Below, one piece after another: positions 58,698-61,529 of a stretch of 61,529 nt of DNA. The DNA comes from Actinomycetota bacterium. Lineage in GTDB: Bacteria; Actinomycetota; Acidimicrobiia; Acidimicrobiales; Ilumatobacteraceae. The stretch is from NCBI GenBank assembly GCA_009701715.1, contig WLJO01000012.1, forward strand, positions 1 through 61,529. The letters run 5' to 3'. The position numbers were made by a program, and so were the translations under genes. Each line of letters opens with the position of its first letter. The first letter of the stretch is position 1. The notes under the pieces were generated by a model. The model was not told where the DNA came from. It saw only the letters and a program-made list of their open reading frames with translations, and ran no database searches.

Positions 58698-61529
58698 GTG
58701 GCCAGAACGAGCAACGGTCATCGTCAGCACCGCCGCCTGAAGTCGTCTCGCTTCTTCCGCGCTGCGGTGGCCTTGATGGCGATGTACGGAGCGTTTGCGT
58801 CCTGGGTGCTGGCAGACGATGCGGCCTTTGCGGATGGCACCGATGCAGCTGCGTTCTCTGCGTACTCAAGTGCACTCGACTCGATCTCGGGCGACGCCTA
58901 CGAGCGTTGTGCGGTCACTGCGGCCGGCGCAGCCGAGTGCTGGGGTTACGCGCCCGGAGGGCGACTCGGTGACGGTCAGGAGAGTGTCGATCGGCTCTCA
59001 CCGGTGGGCGTTGTCGGTCTGTCGAGCGGTGTGCGCGCTATTTCCGCTGGCGGGTCGCAGGTATGTGCGCTCACAGAGGCCGGCGGTGCGAAGTGTTGGG
59101 GTGCCACGCCGGGCGATGGTTCCGGGTACTCGACGGTGCCGGTCGACGTCGTTGGTCTGACGAGTGGAGTCCGGTCGCTCTCGTCCGGTGGCGACTCGTC
59201 ATGCTTCGTCACCGATAGCGGCTCCGTCAAGTGCTTCGGTGGCAACTCCTGGGGCCAATTGGGCGACGGCACACAGAGCCCCAGCAACACGCCCGTTGAC
59301 GTGAATGGCCTCGGTGGGCCGGCGGTAGCCGTTGCCGTCGGCAGCCAGAATGCCTGCGCCCTCCTCACGTCGGGTGGCGTCAAGTGCTGGGGGTACGAGG
59401 CGTGGGGAACACTTGGCAACGGGTCGTGGGATCTCTTCTCCGCCGTACCGGTCGACGTGCAGGGTCTCCATCGAGGCGTCGTGGCAATTACGGTCGGCGG
59501 CGGTCACGCTTGCGCTCTCCTCTCGACGGGCGCGGTGAAGTGCTGGGGAACCAACGGTCAAGGTGAACTGGGCGACGGAACCTCTACAGGGTCCAACGTC
59601 CCGGTTGGGGTGCAGGGGCTCAACAGCGGCGTCGTGTCGATCTCTGCCGGTACCAACTCGACGTGCGCGCTGCTCGCAGACCGAAGCGTTCGTTGCTGGG
59701 GACGTAACTCCGAAGGCGCCCTCGGGATTGGCCAGACCGGAGGCCCGCGGTTCGTTCCCACGGCGGTGGTCGGGCTTCCCGGTGAGGCAGTCGCCGCAAC
59801 CGTGACCGGTTGGGGCGGGTGCGCACTCATCGAAGACGGATCGCTTTATTGCTGGGGCTACGGAGCCTCAGGACAGGTCGGTGACGGTCAGGGCACTCCA
59901 ATCACCGTAACGCCGTCGCGGGTCATTGGTTTTTCGGGCCGGACGCTTGGGTCAACTTCGCTGTCGCCCTGTGCGCCGGACGTCACCTTCGACGAGACCA
60001 CGGGCGACACGGTTTCCAGGTTCACCACGACGGGCGCGTGCACGTGGATGGTCCCGACCGGCGTCACGTCGGTGACGTATCTCGTCGTTGGTGGCGGTGG
60101 CGGTGGAGCCGTAGGTGGCGGCGGCGGCGGCGGTGTCGTGTCGAATGCAGACGCCGAGACCTACACCGTGATGCCGGGTGTCACGATTGCGGTGACCGTA
60201 GGCGAGGGCGGAGGTGCCGGCGACGGTCTCTCGCTGGCAGCGTCGAGGGGAGGCGACTCCGAGTTCGATGCCGTCCGCGCGTTTGGCGGAGGTGCTGGCG
60301 GCGGCGTTGCGTCGGTTCCGATTCGCGCGTCCGGCGGTGGGTCCGGCGGAGGCGGTGGCGCCGACCAGTCCCCTGTTGACCGAACTAGCGGCACTCCCGG
60401 CCAGGGCTTTGGGGGCGGACGGAGCGACCGCACAGTGTTGGGTGCCGGTGGTGGTGGCGGCGGTGCGGGTTCCGCAGGGGGGGACGCCCGCGGTGTTTCG
60501 CTCGGCGGGAACGGGGGCAGCGGCGTCGCGTCATCCATCACCGGAGTGGCGCATCACTATGGCGGTGGTGGCGGCGGAGGTACCAACGGTTCGTGCGACT
60601 GCACCGTTCCCGGCGGTGGTGGAGCGGGCGGCGTCGGTGGCGGTGGACGCGGCAGTTCCCTCACATCGACGTCCACGAGCGACCAATTCGACGGCAGCAG
60701 TGGGGTGACAAACACCGGTGGTGGAGGTGGCGGTACCGGTGTCGGCTCAAGCAGCGCAGGCACAGGTGGATCGGGAGTTGTGGTGCTCCACTACACCGCG
60801 CCGGTCGACGCGACCACGTACCAGCTTGCGGACAACTGGACAGTCGAGAGCAGCGACTCAAGCGGCGGTTCACTCAACCTCGCTGTCCGCTTGCGGACTG
60901 CAACAGTCGGCTACGTGACTGCTGTGTCGTACTACCGGGCCACTGGCAATTTGGGACCGCACACCGCCTACGTCTGGGACGAACAGGGAGTCGTGGTCGG
61001 GTCACAGCAGTTCGTCGACGAGTCCAACGCCGGTTGGCAACGCGTCGTGCTCGAACACCCGGTGCGTATCGATGCGGGTGCGTCGTTCTCGGTCGGGTAC
61101 TCGGCCCCGAATGGTGGGTATCCGCGGTCGACCTTTACAGGAACTACGTACGGGCCACTCTCGATACTGAGCGGCTACTACCGCTACGGCCAACCGGGTG
61201 GCCACCCCGATGGCACGGTGGGCACCAACTACATGGTCGATCTCGACTTTGTGGTTGGCGGTCCTGTCCCGCCGTCTGTCTATCGAGTAGGCGACGACTG
61301 GACGAACCCTTCGATCGCGGGTGAGCAGCCTGCTCTGAACCTGTCGCTACGACTCAGTTCCTCGGTGAGCGGTTACGTCCAGGCAGTGCGGTTCTTCAAA
61401 CCTGAGTCGAACCTTCCCCCGCACAACGTCTACGTCTGGGACGACTCCGGGAATATCGTGACCAGCGCGCTTTCGGCGTCCGAAACCGCCTCCGGTTGGC
61501 AGACGGTCTACCTCTCGAGCCCGCCGAGG
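58698..61529 (+). CDS. Very large secreted RCC1/glycine-rich/DUF4082-like protein, 3' end missing
   Basis: One frame is open from the GTG at 58698 to the window end (944 codons). It begins with a signal peptide (SRFFRAAVALMAMYGAFASW, ending near AFA). Seven RCC1-type blades follow (58908 to about 59930), each with a cysteine pair in a CALL...CWG pattern and G-Q-L-G-D-G. Then a glycine-rich domain (about 59970-60800) runs from TGACTWMVPTGVTSVTYLVV to GSGVVVLHYT. Two DUF4082-like units come next, starting YQLADNWTVES (about 60820) and YRVGDDWTNPS (about 61290), the second cut off. A GTG at 58668 is an alternative start. I infer a surface adhesin or matrix protein. Confidence 0.85.
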   Translation, partial: MARTSNGHRQHRRLKSSRFFRAAVALMAMYGAFASWVLADDAAFADGTDAAAFSAYSSALDSISGDAYERCAVTAAGAAECWGYAPGGRLGDGQESVDRLSPVGVVGLSSGVRAISAGGSQVCALTEAGGAKCWGATPGDGSGYSTVPVDVVGLTSGVRSLSSGGDSSCFVTDSGSVKCFGGNSWGQLGDGTQSPSNTPVDVNGLGGPAVAVAVGSQNACALLTSGGVKCWGYEAWGTLGNGSWDLFSAVPVDVQGLHRGVVAITVGGGHACALLSTGAVKCWGTNGQGELGDGTSTGSNVPVGVQGLNSGVVSISAGTNSTCALLADRSVRCWGRNSEGALGIGQTGGPRFVPTAVVGLPGEAVAATVTGWGGCALIEDGSLYCWGYGASGQVGDGQGTPITVTPSRVIGFSGRTLGSTSLSPCAPDVTFDETTGDTVSRFTTTGACTWMVPTGVTSVTYLVVGGGGGGAVGGGGGGGVVSNADAETYTVMPGVTIAVTVGEGGGAGDGLSLAASRGGDSEFDAVRAFGGGAGGGVASVPIRASGGGSGGGGGADQSPVDRTSGTPGQGFGGGRSDRTVLGAGGGGGGAGSAGGDARGVSLGGNGGSGVASSITGVAHHYGGGGGGGTNGSCDCTVPGGGGAGGVGGGGRGSSLTSTSTSDQFDGSSGVTNTGGGGGGTGVGSSSAGTGGSGVVVLHYTAPVDATTYQLADNWTVESSDSSGGSLNLAVRLRTATVGYVTAVSYYRATGNLGPHTAYVWDEQGVVVGSQQFVDESNAGWQRVVLEHPVRIDAGASFSVGYSAPNGGYPRSTFTGTTYGPLSILSGYYRYGQPGGHPDGTVGTNYMVDLDFVVGGPVPPSVYRVGDDWTNPSIAGEQPALNLSLRLSSSVSGYVQAVRFFKPESNLPPHNVYVWDDSGNIVTSALSASETASGWQTVYLSSPPR

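Noticed and set aside
1-61529. Integrases, transposases, phage genes, toxin-antitoxin or defence genes
   Set aside because: I read all plausible frames and found none.

Overview
The window is high-GC DNA from an actinobacterium, most probably class Acidimicrobiia (Ilumatobacter-like). That placement is an inference from gene content and order: rpsO-pnp-M16 peptidase-dapB, dapA-rnj-ftsK, rimO-pgsA-cinA, a CarD-type regulator and dnaG-rpoD, mixed with many oxidoreductases and lipid-type enzymes. Nearly all of the DNA is coding. I see no CRISPR array, insertion sequence, phage or integrase.

Layout. 1-2044: right end of a peptide-modification-like locus (Tat-signal protein cut by the window edge, PqqD-like protein, divergent nucleotidyltransferase-like protein). 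2169-8172: gltBD glutamate synthase. 8220-9905: LysM lipoprotein and alpha/beta hydrolase. 9902-13497 (minus): a NitT/TauT-type ABC importer operon that contains an unusual chorismate mutase-VOC fusion. 13761-18749: rpsO, pnp, M16 peptidase and dapB, with strongly folded RNA leaders. 18755-25511: DedA-like membrane protein, acyl-CoA ligase, polar amino acid ABC importer, and a TetR regulator with a perfect operator ahead of a di-iron oxygenase. 25585-35748: dapA, rnj, lipoprotein, ftsK, glsA, rimO, pgsA and cinA. 35823-46796: tRNA-Arg, carD, a glutamine-synthetase paralogue, assorted enzymes, DinG-type helicase, recO, glycyl-tRNA synthetase and an M50 protease. 46926-52173: AIM24, TerC, dnaG, the primary sigma factor, tRNA-Asn and tRNA-Met. 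52189-57434: a probable amine or polyamine gamma-glutamylation cluster (HDAC-like amidohydrolase, P450, glutamine-synthetase-like ligase, MarR regulator, gamma-glutamyl hydrolase). 57418-58567: an MDR oxidoreductase flanked by a second copy of the hydrolase 3' end. 58698-61529: start of a very large secreted protein (seven RCC1 blades, a glycine-rich domain, repeated DUF4082-like domains) that runs off the window.

A striking window-wide pattern is a TANNNT box 6 to 10 bases before the start codon of 22 genes or small leader ORFs that mostly lack a Shine-Dalgarno sequence. It suggests that leaderless transcription is the main mode of initiation for first genes in operons here, and I used it to choose several start codons. 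Genes inside operons, and a minority of first genes (gltB, rpsO, pnp, the di-iron oxygenase, rnj, carD, AIM24, GS-like 2), have normal Shine-Dalgarno sites.

Functionally the window links nitrogen handling (gltBD, glsA, two glutamine-synthetase-like ligases, a gamma-glutamyl hydrolase, an amino acid importer), lysine/cell-wall precursor synthesis (dapA, dapB), and RNA turnover and translation (pnp, rnj, rpsO, glyS, tRNAs) with the replication and transcription core (dnaG, rpoD, carD, ftsK).
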